Shown here: one piece after another, positions 8,707 through 21,000 of the stretch | Position numbering within the stretch: the first letter of the stretch is position 1 | Layout of the letters: every line of letters starts with the position of its first letter | Translations under genes and position numbers: made by a program | Assembly (NCBI RefSeq): GCF_963576545.1 | Contig: NW_026870430.1 | Location: 124,001 to 188,000 of the forward strand | Length of the DNA: 64,000 nt | DNA from: Limanda limanda | Taxonomy: Eukaryota > Chordata > Actinopteri > Pleuronectiformes > Pleuronectidae | Reading direction: 5' to 3' | Notes under the pieces: model-generated | The model's input: only the letters and a program-made list of their open reading frames with translations | Told to the model about the DNA's origin: nothing | Database searches by the model: none

Positions 8707-11119
8707 GTACCATCCTTGAGCTTCTCCGACTTTCGGAAGGGTTAGGGTTAGGGTTAGGGATGAAAGCACATAGGAGAAAGAGATATTCTTGAATAACTTT
8801 TTTTGTGAAGGTCGGAGAGACTTGCAAGTAGGCTCTACCCCCACTAAATGGGGTAGCGCGCATCGATCGGTACCATCCTTGAGCTTCTCCGACTTTCGGA
8901 AGGGTTAGGGTTAGGGTTAGGGATGAAAGCACATAGGAGAAAGAGATATTCTTGAATAACTTTTTTTGTGAAGGTCGGAGAGACTTGGAAAGTGGTTGCA
9001 TCTGGACTAATTTGGGGCCTGCGGATCGATTGGTACCATCCCGGAGCTTGTACGACCTTCGGAAGAGGTCGACCGACGAAATTCCCCCAAATCTGAGGAG
9101 ATATTCTTGAATAACTTTTTTTGTGAAGGTCGGAGAGACTTGCAAGTAGGCTCTACCCCCACTAAATGGGGTAGCGCGCATCGATCGGTACCATCCTTGA
9201 GCTTCTCCGACTTTCGGAAGGGTTAGGGTTAGGGTTAGGGATGAAAGCACATAGGAGAAAGAGATATTCTTGAATAACTTTTTTTGTAAAGGTCGGAGAG
9301 ACTTGCAAGTAGGCTCTACCCCCACTAAATGGGGTAGCGCGCATCGATCGGTACCATCCTTGAGCTTTTCCGACTTTCGGAAGGGTTAGGGTTAGGGTTA
9401 GGGATGAAAGCACATAGGAGAAAGAGATATTCTTGAATAACTTTTTTTGTGAAGGTCGGAGAGACTTGGAAAGTGGTTGCATCTGGACTAGTTTGGGTCC
9501 TGCGGATCGATTGGTACCATCCCCGAGCTTGTACGACCTTCGGAAGAGGTCGACCGACGAAATTCCCCCAAATCTGAGGAGATATTCTTGAATAACTTTT
9601 TTTGTGAAGGTCGGAGAGACTTGCAAGTAGGCTCTACCCCCACTAAATGGGGTTGCGCGCATCGATCGGTACCATCCTTGAGCTTCTCCGACTTTCGGAA
9701 GGGTTAGGGTTAGGGTTAGGGATGAAAGCACATAGGAGAAAGAGATATTCTTGAATAACTTTTTTTGTGAAGGTCGGAGAGACTTGCAAGTAGGCTCTAC
9801 CCCCACTAAATGGGGTAGCGCGCATCGATCGGTACCATCCTTGAGCTTTTCCGACTTTCGGAAGGGTTAGGGTTAGGGTTAGGGATGAAAGCACATAGGA
9901 GAAAGAGATATTCTTGAATAACTTTTTTTGTGAAGGTCGGAGAGACTTGGAAAGTGGTTGCATCTGGACTAGTTTGGGTCCTGCGGATCGATTGGTACCA
10001 TCCCCGAGCTTGTACGACCTTCGGAAGAGGTCGACCGACGAAATTCCCCCAAATCTGAGGAGATATTCTTGAATAACTTTTTTTGTGAAGGTCGGAGAGA
10101 CTTGCAAGTAGGCTCTACCCCCACTAAATGGGGTTGCGCGCATCGATCGGTACCATCCTTGAGCTTCTCCGACTTTCGGAAGGGTTAGGGTTAGGGTTAG
10201 GGATGAAAGCACATAGGAGAAAGAGATATTCTTGAATAACTTTTTTTGTGAAGGTCGGAGAGACTTGCAAGTAGGCTTTACCCCCACTAAATGGGGTAGC
10301 GCGCATTGATCGGTACCATCCTTGAGCTTCTCCGACTTTCGGAAGGGTTAGGGTTAGGGTTAGGGATGAAAGCACATAGGAGAAAGAGATATTCTTGAAT
10401 AACTTTTTTTGTGAAGGTCGGAGAGACTTGCAAGTAGGCTCTACCCCCACTAAATGGAGTAGCGCGCATCGATCAGTACCATCCTTGAGCTTCTCCGACT
10501 TTCGGAAGGGTTAGGGTTAGGGTTAGGGATGAAAGCACATAGGAGAAAGAGATATTCTTGAATAACTTTTTTTGTGAAGGTCGGAGAGACTTGCAAGTAG
10601 GCTCTACCCCCACTAAATGGGGTAGCGCGCATCGATCGGTACCATCCTTGAGCTTCTCCGACTTTCGGAAGGGTTAGGGTTAGGGTTAGGGATGAAAGCA
10701 CATAGGAGAAAGAGATATTCTTGAATAACTTTTTTTGTGAAGGTCGGAGAGACTTGCAAGTAGGCTCTACCCCCACTAAATGGGGTAGCGCGCATCGATC
10801 GGTACCATCTTTGAGCTTCTCCGACTTTCGGAAGGGTTAGGGTTAGGGTTAGGGATGAAAGCACATAGGAGAAAGAGATATTCTTGAATAACTTTTTTTG
10901 TGAAGGTCGGAGAGACTTGGAAAGTGGTTGCATCTGGACTAATTTGGGTCCTGCGGATCGATTGGTACCATCCCCGAGCTTGTACGACCTTCGGAAGAGG
11001 TCGACCGACGAAATTCCCCCAAATCTGAGGAGATATTCTTGAATAACTTTTTTTGTGAAGGTCGGAGAGACTTGCAAGTAGGCTCTACCCCCACTAAATG
11101 GGGTAGCACGCATCGATCG
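8707..11119 (+). repeat. 2413-bp superunit, copy 1
   Basis: Fifteen units (11 A, 4 B), including three consecutive A-A-B trimers of 481 bp and an A5-B group. It shares with the next copy GGGGCCTGC near 9014, CTTTTCCGAC, CTAGTTTGGG, GGCTTTACC near 10275, GCATTGATC at 10307, TGGAGTAGC near 10457 and CATCTTTGAG near 10810. Differences seen are at 9043 and 9288. Confidence 0.88.
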
Positions 11120-13520
11120 GTACCATCCTTGAGCTTCTCCGACTTTCGGAAGGGTTAGGGTTAGGGTTAGGGATGAAAGCACATAGGAGAAAGAGATATT
11201 CTTGAATAACTTTTTTTGTGAAGGTCGGAGAGACTTGCAAGTAGGCTCTACCCCCACTAAATGGGGTAGCGCGCATCGATCGGTACCATCCTTGAGCTTC
11301 TCCGACTTTCGGAAGGGTTAGGGTTAGGGTTAGGGATGAAAGCACATAGGAGAAAGAGATATTCTTGAATAACTTTTTTTGTGAAGGTCGGAGAGACTTG
11401 GAAAGTGGTTGCATCTGGACTAATTTGGGGCCTGCGGATCGATTGGTACCATCCCCGAGCTTGTACGACCTTCGGAAGAGGTCGACCGACGAAATTCCCC
11501 CAAATCTGAGGAGATATTCTTGAATAACTTTTTTTGTGAAGGTCGGAGAGACTTGCAAGTAGGCTCTACCCCCACTAAATGGGGTAGCGCGCATCGATCG
11601 GTACCATCCTTGAGCTTCTCCGACTTTCGGAAGGGTTAGGGTTAGGGTTAGGGATGAAAGCACATAGGAGAAAGAGATATTCTTGAATAACTTTTTTTGT
11701 GAAGGTCGGAGAGACTTGCAAGTAGGCTCTACCCCCACTAAATGGGGTAGCGCGCATCGATCGGTACCATCCTTGAGCTTTTCCGACTTTCGGAAGGGTT
11801 AGGGTTAGGGTTAGGGATGAAAGCACATAGGAGAAAGAGATATTCTTGAATAACTTTTTTTGTGAAGGTCGGAGAGACTTGGAAAGTGGTTGCATCTGGA
11901 CTAGTTTGGGTCCTGCGGATCGATTGGTACCATCCCCGAGCTTGTACGACCTTCGGAAGAGGTCGACCGACGAAATTCCCCCAAATCTGAGGAGATATTC
12001 TTGAATAACTTTTTTTGTGAAGGTCGGAGAGACTTGCAAGTAGGCTCTACCCCCACTAAATGGGGTTGCGCGCATCGATCGGTACCATCCTTGAGCTTCT
12101 CCGACTTTCGGAAGGGTTAGGGTTAGGGTTAGGGATGAAAGCACATAGGAGAAAGAGATATTCTTGAATAACTTTTTTTGTGAAGGTCGGAGAGACTTGC
12201 AAGTAGGCTCTACCCCCACTAAATGGGGTAGCGCGCATCGATCGGTACCATCCTTGAGCTTTTCCGACTTTCGGAAGGGTTAGGGTTAGGGTTAGGGATG
12301 AAAGCACATAGGAGAAAGAGATATTCTTGAATAACTTTTTTTGTGAAGGTCGGAGAGACTTGGAAAGTGGTTGCATCTGGACTAGTTTGGGTCCTGCGGA
12401 TCGATTGGTACCATCCCCGAGCTTGTACGACCTTCGGAAGAGGTCGACCGACGAAATTCCCCCAAATCTGAGGAGATATTCTTGAATAACTTTTTTTGTG
12501 AAGGTCGGAGAGACTTGCAAGTAGGCTCTACCCCCACTAAATGGGGTTGCGCGCATCGATCGGTACCATCCTTGAGCTTCTCCGACTTTCGGAAGGGTTA
12601 GGGTTAGGGTTAGGGATGAAAGCACATAGGAGAAAGAGATATTCTTGAATAACTTTTTTTGTGAAGGTCGGAGAGACTTGCAAGTAGGCTTTACCCCCAC
12701 TAAATGGGGTAGCGCGCATTGATCGGTACCATCCTTGAGCTTCTCCGACTTTCGGAAGGGTTAGGGTTAGGGTTAGGGATGAAAGCACATAGGAGAAAGA
12801 GATATTCTTGAATAACTTTTTTTGTGAAGGTCGGAGAGACTTGCAAGTAGGCTCTACCCCCACTAAATGGAGTAGCGCGCATCGATCAGTACCATCCTTG
12901 AGCTTCTCCGACTTTCGGAAGGGTTAGGGTTAGGGTTAGGGATGAAAGCACATAGGAGAAAGAGATATTCTTGAATAACTTTTTTTGTGAAGGTCGGAGA
13001 GACTTGCAAGTAGGCTCTACCCCCACTAAATGGGGTAGCGCGCATCGATCGGTACCATCCTTGAGCTTCTCCGACTTTCGGAAGGGTTAGGGTTAGGGTT
13101 AGGGATGAAAGCACATAGGAGAAAGAGATATTCTTGAATAACTTTTTTTGTGAAGGTCGGAGAGACTTGCAAGTAGGCTCTACCCCCACTAAATGGGGTA
13201 GCGCGCATCGATCGGTACCATCTTTGAGCTTCTCCGACTTTCGGAAGGGTTAGGGTTAGGGTTAGGGATGAAAGCACATAGGAGAAAGAGATATTCTTGA
13301 ATAACTTTTTTTGTGAAGGTCGGAGAGACTTGGAAAGTGGTTGCATCTGGACTAATTTGGGTCCTGCGGATCGATTGGTACCATCCCCGAGCTTGTACGA
13401 CCTTCGGAAGAGGTCGACCGACGAAATTCCCCCAAATCTGAGGAGATATTCTTGAATAACTTTTTTTGTGAAGGTCGGAGAGACTTGCAAGTAGGCTCTA
13501 CCCCCACTAAATGGGGTAGC
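11120..13520 (+). repeat. 2413-bp superunit, copy 2
   Basis: Directly follows copy 1 at an offset of 2413 bp with the same markers, for example GCATTGATC at 12720 and TGGAGTAGC near 12870. The match ends at about 13521, where copy 1's continuation has GGTAGCACG (11108) and this one GGTAGCGCG. Confidence 0.88.
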
Positions 13521-13964
13521 GCGCATCGATCGGTACCATCCTTGAGCTTCTCCGACTTTCGGAAGGGTTAGGGTTAGGGTTAGGGATGAAAGCACATAGG
13601 AGAAAGAGATATTCTTGAATAACTTTTTTTGTGAAGGTCGGAGAGACTTGCAAGTAGGCTCTACCCCCACTAAATGGGGTAGCGCGCATCGATCGGTACC
13701 ATCCCTGAGCTTGTCCGACTTTCGGAAGGGTTAGGGTTAGGGTTAGGGATGAAAGCACATAGGAGAAAGAGATATTCTTGAATAACTTTTTTTGTGAAGG
13801 TCGGAGAGACTTGGAAAGTGGTTGCATCTGGACTAATTTGGGTCCTGCGGATCGATTGGTACCATCCCCGAGCTTGTACGACCTTCGGAAGAGGTCGACC
13901 GACGAAATTCCCCCAAATCTGAGGAGATATTCTTGAATAACTTTTTTTGTGAAGGTCGGAGAGA

Positions 13965-15098
13965 CTTGCAAGTAGGCTCTACCCCCACTAAATGGGGTAG
14001 CGCGCATCGATCGGTACCATCCTTGAGCTTCTCCGACTTTCGGAAGGGTTAGGGTTAGGGTTAGGGATGAAAGCACATAGGAGAAAGAGATATTCTTGAA
14101 TAACTTTTTTTGTGAAGGTCGGAGAGACTTGCAAGTAGGCTCTACCCCCACTAAATGGGGTAGCGCGCATCGATCGGTACCATCCTTGAGCTTCTCCGAC
14201 TTTCGGAAGGGTTAGGGTTAGGGTTAGGGATGAAAGCACATAGGAGAAAGAGATATTCTTGAATAACTTTTTTTGTGAAGGTCGGAGAGACTTGGAAAGT
14301 GGTTGCATCTGGACTAATTTGGGTCCTGCGGATCGATTGGTACCATCCCCGAGCTTGTACGACCTTCGGAAAAGGTCGACCGACGAAATTCCCCCAAAAT
14401 CTGAGGAGATATTCTTGAATAACTTTTTTTGTGAAGGTCGGAGAGACTTGCAAGTAGGCTCTACCCCCACTAAATGGGGTTGCGCGCATCGATCAGTACC
14501 ATCCTTGAGCTTCTCCGACTTTCGGAAGGGTTAGGGTTAGGGTTAGGGATGAAAGCACATAGGAGAAAGAGATATTCTTGAATAACTTTTTTTGTGAAGG
14601 TCGGAGAGACTTGCAAGTAGGCTCTACCCCCACTAAATGGGGTAACGCGCATCGATCGGTACCATCCTTGAGCTTCTCCGACTTTCGGAAGGGTTAGGGT
14701 TAGGGTTAGGGATGAAAGCACATAGGAGAAAGAGATATTCTTGAATAACTTTTTTTGTGAAGGTCGGAGAGACTTGCAAGTAGGCTCTACCCCCACTAAA
14801 TGGGGTTGCGCGCATCGATCAGTACCATCCTTGAGCTTCTCCGACTTTCGGAAGGGTTAGGGTTAGGGTTAGGGATGAAAGCACATAGGAGAAAGAGATA
14901 TTCTTGAATAACTTTTTTTGTGAAGGTCGGAGAGACTTGCAAGTAGGCTCTACCCCCACTAAATGGGGTAACGCGCATCGATCGGTACCATCCTTGAGCT
15001 TCTCCGACTTTCGGAAGGGTTAGGGTTAGGGTTAGGGATGAAAGCACATAGGAGAAAGAGATATTCTTGAATAACTTTTTTTGTGAAGGTCGGAGAGA
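13965..15098 (+). repeat. 1134-bp superunit (6 A + 1 b), copy 1
   Basis: Order A-A-b-A-A-A-A. The b unit has the private TTCGGAAAAGG form near 14370, shared only with the next copy. Confidence 0.85.
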
Positions 15099-16224
15099 CT
15101 TGCAAGTAGGCTCTACCCCCACTAAATGGGGTAGCGCGCATCGATCGGTACCATCCTTGAGCTTCTCCGACTTTCGGAAGGGTTAGGGTTAGGGTTAGGG
15201 ATGAAAGCACATAGGAGAAAGAGATATTCTTGAATAACTTTTTTTGTGAAGGTCGGAGAGACTTGCAAGTAGGCTCTACCCCCACTAAATGGGGTAGCGC
15301 GCATCGATCGGTACCATCCTTGAGCTTCTCCGACTTTCGGAAGGGTTAGGGTTAGGGTTAGGGATGAAAGCACATAGGAGAAAGAGATATTCTTGAATAA
15401 CTTTTTTTGTGAAGGTCGGAGAGACTTGGAAAGTGGTTGCATCTGGACTAATTTGGGTCCTGCGGATCGATTGGTACCATCCCCGAGCTTGTACGACCTT
15501 CGGAAAAGGTCGACCGACGAAATTCCCCCAAAATCTGAGGAGATATTCTTGAATAACTTTTTTTGTGAAGGTCGGAGAGACTTGCAAGTAGGCTCTACCC
15601 CCACTAAATGGGGTTGCGCGCATCGATCAGTACCATCCTTGAGCTTCTCCGACTTTCGGAAGGGTTAGGGTTAGGGTTAGGGATGAAAGCACATAGGAGA
15701 AAGAGATATTCTTGAATAACTTTTTTTGTGAAGGTCGGAGAGACTTGCAAGTAGGCTCTACCCCCACTAAATGGGGTAACGCGCATCGATCGGTACCATC
15801 CTTGAGCTTCTCCGACTTTCGGAAGGGTTAGGGTTAGGGTTAGGGATGAAAGCACATAGGAGAAAGAGATATTCTTGAATAACTTTTTTTGTGAAGGTCG
15901 GAGAGACTTGCAAGTAGGCTCTACCCCCACTAAATGGGGTAGCGCACATCGATCGGTACCATCCTTGAGCTTCTCCGACTTTCGGAAGGGTTAGGGTTAG
16001 GGTTAGGGATGAAAGCACATAGGAGAAAGAGATATTCTTGAATAACTTTTTTTGTGAAGGTCGGAGAGACTTGGAAAGTGGTTGCATCTGGACTAATTTG
16101 GGTCCTGCGGATCGATTGGTACCATCCCCGAGCTTGTACGACCTTCGGAAGAGGTCGACCGACGAAATTCCCCCAAATCTGAGGAGATATTCTTGAATAA
16201 CTTTTTTTGTGAAGGTCGGAGAGA
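15099..16224 (+). repeat. 1134-bp superunit, copy 2, with divergent end
   Basis: Repeats A-A-b-A-A with the same TTCGGAAAAGG marker near 15503, then departs into A-B (B from 16070) instead of A-A. Confidence 0.8.
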
Positions 16225-18003
16225 CTTGCAAGTAGGCTCTACCCCCACTAAATGGGGTTGCGCGCATCGATCAGTACCATCCTTGAGCTTCTCCGACTTT
16301 CGGAAGGGTTAGGGTTAGGGTTAGGGATGAAAGCACATAGGAGAAAGAGATATTCTTGAATAACTTTTTTTGTGAAGGTCGGAGAGACTTGCAAGTAGGC
16401 TCTACCCCCACTAAATGGGGTAGCGCGCATCGATCAGTACCATCCTTGAGCTTCTCCGACTTTCGGAAGGGTTAGGGTTAGGGTTAGGGATGAAAGCACA
16501 TAGGAGAAAGAGATATTCTTGAATAACTTTTTTTGTGAAGGTCGGAGAGACTTGGAAAGTGGTTGCATCTGGACTAATTTGGGTCCTGCAGATCGATTGG
16601 TACCATCCCCGAGCTTGTACGACCTTCGGAAGAGGTCGACCGACGAAATTCCCCCAAAATCTGAGGAGATATTCTTGAATAACTTTTTTTGTGAAGGTCG
16701 GAGAGACTTGCAAGTAGGCTCTACCCCCACTAAATGGGGTTGCGCGCATCGATCAGTACCATCCTTGAGCTTCTCCGACTTTCGGAAGGGTTAGGGTTAG
16801 GGTTAGGGCTGAAAGCACATAGGAGAAAGAGATATTCTTGAATAACTTTTTTTGTGAAGGTCGGAGAGACTTGCAAGTAGGCTCTACCCCCACTAAATGG
16901 GGTAGCGCGCATCGATCGGTACCATCCTTGAGCTTCTCCGACTTTCGGAAGGGTTAGGGTTAGGGTTAGGGATGAAAGCACATAGGAGAAAGAGATATTC
17001 TTGAATAACTTTTTTTGTGAAGGTCGGAGAGACTTGCAAGTAGGCTCTACCCCCACTAAATGGGGTAGCACGCATCGATCGGTACCATCCTTGAGCTTCT
17101 CCGACTTTCGGAAGGGTTAGGGTTAGGGTTAGGGATGAAAGCACATAGGAGAAAGAGATATTCTTGAATAACTTTTTCTGTGAAGGTCGGAGAGACTTGC
17201 AAGTAGGCTCTACCCCCACTAAATGGGGTAGCGCGCATCGATCGGTACCATCCTTGAGCTTCTCCGACTTTCGGAAGGGTTAGGGTTAGGGTTAGGGCTG
17301 AAAGCACATAGGAGAAAGAGATATTCTTGAATAACTTTTTTTGTGAAGGTCGGAGAGACTTGCAAGTAGGCTCTACCCCTACTAAATGGGGTAGCGCGCA
17401 TCGATCGGTACCATCCTTGAGCTTCTCCGACTTTTGGAAGGGTTAGGGTTAGGGTTAGGGATGAAAGCACATAGGAGAAAGAGATATTCTTGAATAACTT
17501 TTTTTGTGAAGGTCGGAGAGACTTGCAAGTAGGCTCTACCCCCACTAAATGGGGTAGCGCGCATCGATCGGTACCATCCTTGAGCTTCTCCGACTTTCGG
17601 AAGGGTTAGGGTTAGGGTTAGGGATGAAAGCACATAGGAGAAAGAGATATTCTTGAATAACTTTTTTTGTGAAGGTCGGAGAGACTTGCAAGTAGGCTCT
17701 ACCCCCACTAAATGGGGTAGCGCGCATCGATCGGTACCATCCTTGAGCTTCTCCGACTTTCGGAAGGGTTAGGGTTAGGGTTAGGGATGAAAGCACATAG
17801 GAGAAAGAGATATTCTTGAATAACTTTTTTTGTGAAGGTCGGAGAGACTTGGAAAGTGGTTGCATCTGGACTAATTTGGGTCCTGCAGATCGATTGGTAC
17901 CATCCCCGAGCTTGTACGACCTTCGGAAGAGGTCGACCGACGAAATTCCCCCAAAATCTGAGGAGATATTCTTGAATAACTTTTTTTGTGAAGGTCGGAG
18001 AGA
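16225..18003 (+). repeat. A2-b followed by A7-b block
   Basis: Contains a run of seven A units (16730-17870 by anchor) and the last two b units of the window. Two units carry GGGCTGAAAGC instead of GGGATGAAAGC (16809, 17298), and one has a C inside the T-tract near 17178. Confidence 0.85.
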
Positions 18004-21000
18004 CTTGCAAGTAGGCTCTACCCCCACTAAATGGGGTTGCGCGCATCGATCAGTACCATCCTTGAGCTTCTCCGACTTTCGGAAGGGTTAGGGTTAGGGT
18101 TAGGGCTGAAAGCACATAGGAGAAAGAGATATTCTTGAATAACTTTTTTTGTGAAGGTCGGAGAGACTTGCAAGTAGGCTCTACCCCCACTAAATGGGGT
18201 AGCGCGCATCGATCGGTACCATCCTTGAGCTTCTCCGACTTTCGGAAGGGTTAGGGTTAGGGTTAGGGATGAAAGCACATAGGAGAAAGAGATATTCTTG
18301 AATAACTTTTTTTGTGAAGGTCGGAGAGACTTGCAAGTAGGCTCTACCCCCACTAAATGGGGTAGCGCGCATCGATCGGTACCATCCTTGAGCTTCTCCG
18401 ACTTTCGGAAGGGTTAGGGTTAGGGTTAGGGATGAAAGCACATAGGAGAAAGAGATATTCTTGAATAACTTTTTTTGTGAAGGTCGGAGAGACTTGCAAG
18501 TAGGCTCTACCCCCACTAAATGGGGTAGCGCGCATCGATCGGTACCATCCTTGAGCTTCTCCGACTTTCGGAAGGGTTAGGGTTAGGGTTAGGGATGAAA
18601 GCACATAGGAGAAAGAGATATTCTTGAATAACTTTTTTTGTGAAGGTCGGAGAGACTTGCAAGTAGGCTCTACCCCCACTAAATGGGGTAGCGCGCATCG
18701 ATCGGTACCATCCTTGAGCTTCTCCGACTTTCGGAAGGGTTAGGGTTAGGGTTAGGGATGAAAGCACATAGGAGAAAGAGATATTCTTGAATAACTTTTT
18801 TTGTGAAGGTCGGAGAGACTTGGAAAGTGGTTGCATCTGGACTAATTTGGGTCCTGCGGATCGATTGGTACCATCCCCGAGCTTGTACGACCTTCGGAAG
18901 AGGTCGACCGACGAAATTCCCCCAAATCTGAGGAGATATTCTTGAATAACTTTTTTTGTGAAGGTCGGAGAGACTTGCAAGTAGGCTCTACCCCCACTAA
19001 ATGGGGTAGCGCGCATCGATCGGTACCATCCTTGAGCTTCTCCGACTTTCGGAAGGGTTAGGGTTAGGGTTAGGGATGAAAGCACATAGGAGAAAGAGAT
19101 ATTCTTGAATAACTTTTTTTGTGAAGGTCGGAGAGACTTGGAAAGTGGTTGCATCTGGACTAATTTGGGTCCTGCGGATCGATTGGTACCATCCCCGAGC
19201 TTGTACGACCTTCGGAAGAGGTCGACCGACGAAATTCCCCCAAATCTGAGGAGATATTCTTGAATAACTTTTTTTGTGAAGGTCGGAGAGACTTGCAAGT
19301 AGGCTCTACCCCCACTAAATGGGGTTGCGCGCATCGATCGGTACCATCCTTGAGCTTCTCCGACTTTCGGAAGGGTTAGGGTTAGGGTTAGGGATGAAAG
19401 CACATAGGAGAAAGAGATATTCTTGAATAACTTTTTTTGTGAAGGTCGGAGAGACTTGCAAGTAGGCTCTACCCCCACTAAATGGGGTAGCGCGCATCGA
19501 TCGGTACCATCCTTGAGCTTCTCCGACTTTCGGAAGGGTTAGGGTTAGGGATGAAAGCACATAGGAGAAAGAGATATTCTTGAATAACTTTTTTTGTGAA
19601 GGTCGGAGAGACTTGGAAAGTGGTTGCATCTGGACTAATTTGGGTCCTGCGGATCGATTGGTACCATCCCCGAGCTTGTACGACCTTCGGAAGAGGTCGA
19701 CCGACGAAATTCCCCCAAATCTGAGGAGATATTCTTGAATAACTTTTTTTGTGAAGGTCGGAGAGACTTGCAAGTAGGCTCTACCCCCACTAAATGGGGT
19801 TGTGCGCATCGATCAGTACCATCTTCGAGCTTCTCCGACTTTCGGAAGGGTTAGGGTTAGGGTTAGGGATGAAAGCACATAGGAGAAAGAGATATTCTTG
19901 AATAACTTTTTTTGTGAAGGTCGGAGAGACTTGCAAGTAGGCTCTACCCCCACTAAATGGGGTAGCGCGCATCGATCGGTACCATCCTTGAGCTTCTCCG
20001 ACTTTCGGAAGGGTTAGGGTTAGGGTTAGGGATGAAAGCACATAGGAGAAAGAGATATTCTTGAATAACTTTTTTTGTGAAGGTCGGAGAGACTTGCAAG
20101 TAGGCTCTACCCCCACTAAATGGGGTAGCGCGCATCGATCGGTACCATCCTTGAGCTTCTCCGACTTTCGGAAGGGTTAGGGTTAGGGATGAAAGCACAT
20201 AGGAGAAAGAGATATTCTTGAATAACTTTTTTTGTGAAGGTCGGAGAGACTTGGAAAGTGGTTGCATCTGGACTAATTTGGGTCCTGCGGATCGATTGGT
20301 ACCATCCCCGAGCTTGTACGACCTTCGGAAGAGGTCGACCGACGAAATTCCCCCAAATCTGAGGAGATATTCTTGAATAACTTTTTTTGTGAAGGTCGGA
20401 GAGACTTGCAAGTAGGCTCTACCCCCACTAAATGGGGTTGTGCGCATCGATCAGTACCATCCTTGAGCTTCTCCGACTTTCGGAAGGGTTAGGGTTAGGG
20501 TTAGGGATGAAAGCACATAGGAGAAAGAGATATTCTTGAATAACTTTTTTTGTGAAGGTCGGAGAGACTTGCAAGTAGGCTCTACCCCCACTAAATGGGG
20601 TAGCGCGCATCGATCGGTACCATCCTTGAGCTTCTCCGACTTTCGGAAGGGTTAGGGTTAGGGTTAGGGATGAAAGCACATAGGAGAAAGAGATATTCTT
20701 GAATAACTTTTTTTGTGAAGGTCGGAGAGACTTGCAAGTAGGCTCTACCCCCACTAAATGGGGTAGCGCGCATCGATCAGTACCATCCTTGAGCTTCTCC
20801 GACTTTCGGAAGGGTTAGGGTTAGGGTTAGGGATGAAAGCACATAGGAGAAAGAGATATTCTTGAATAACTTTTTTTGTGAAGGTCGGAGAGACTTGGAA
20901 AGTGGTTGCATCTGGACTAATTTGGGTCCTGCGGATCGATTGGTACCATCCCCGAGCTTGTACGACCTTCGGAAGAGGTCGACCGACGAAATTCCCCCAA

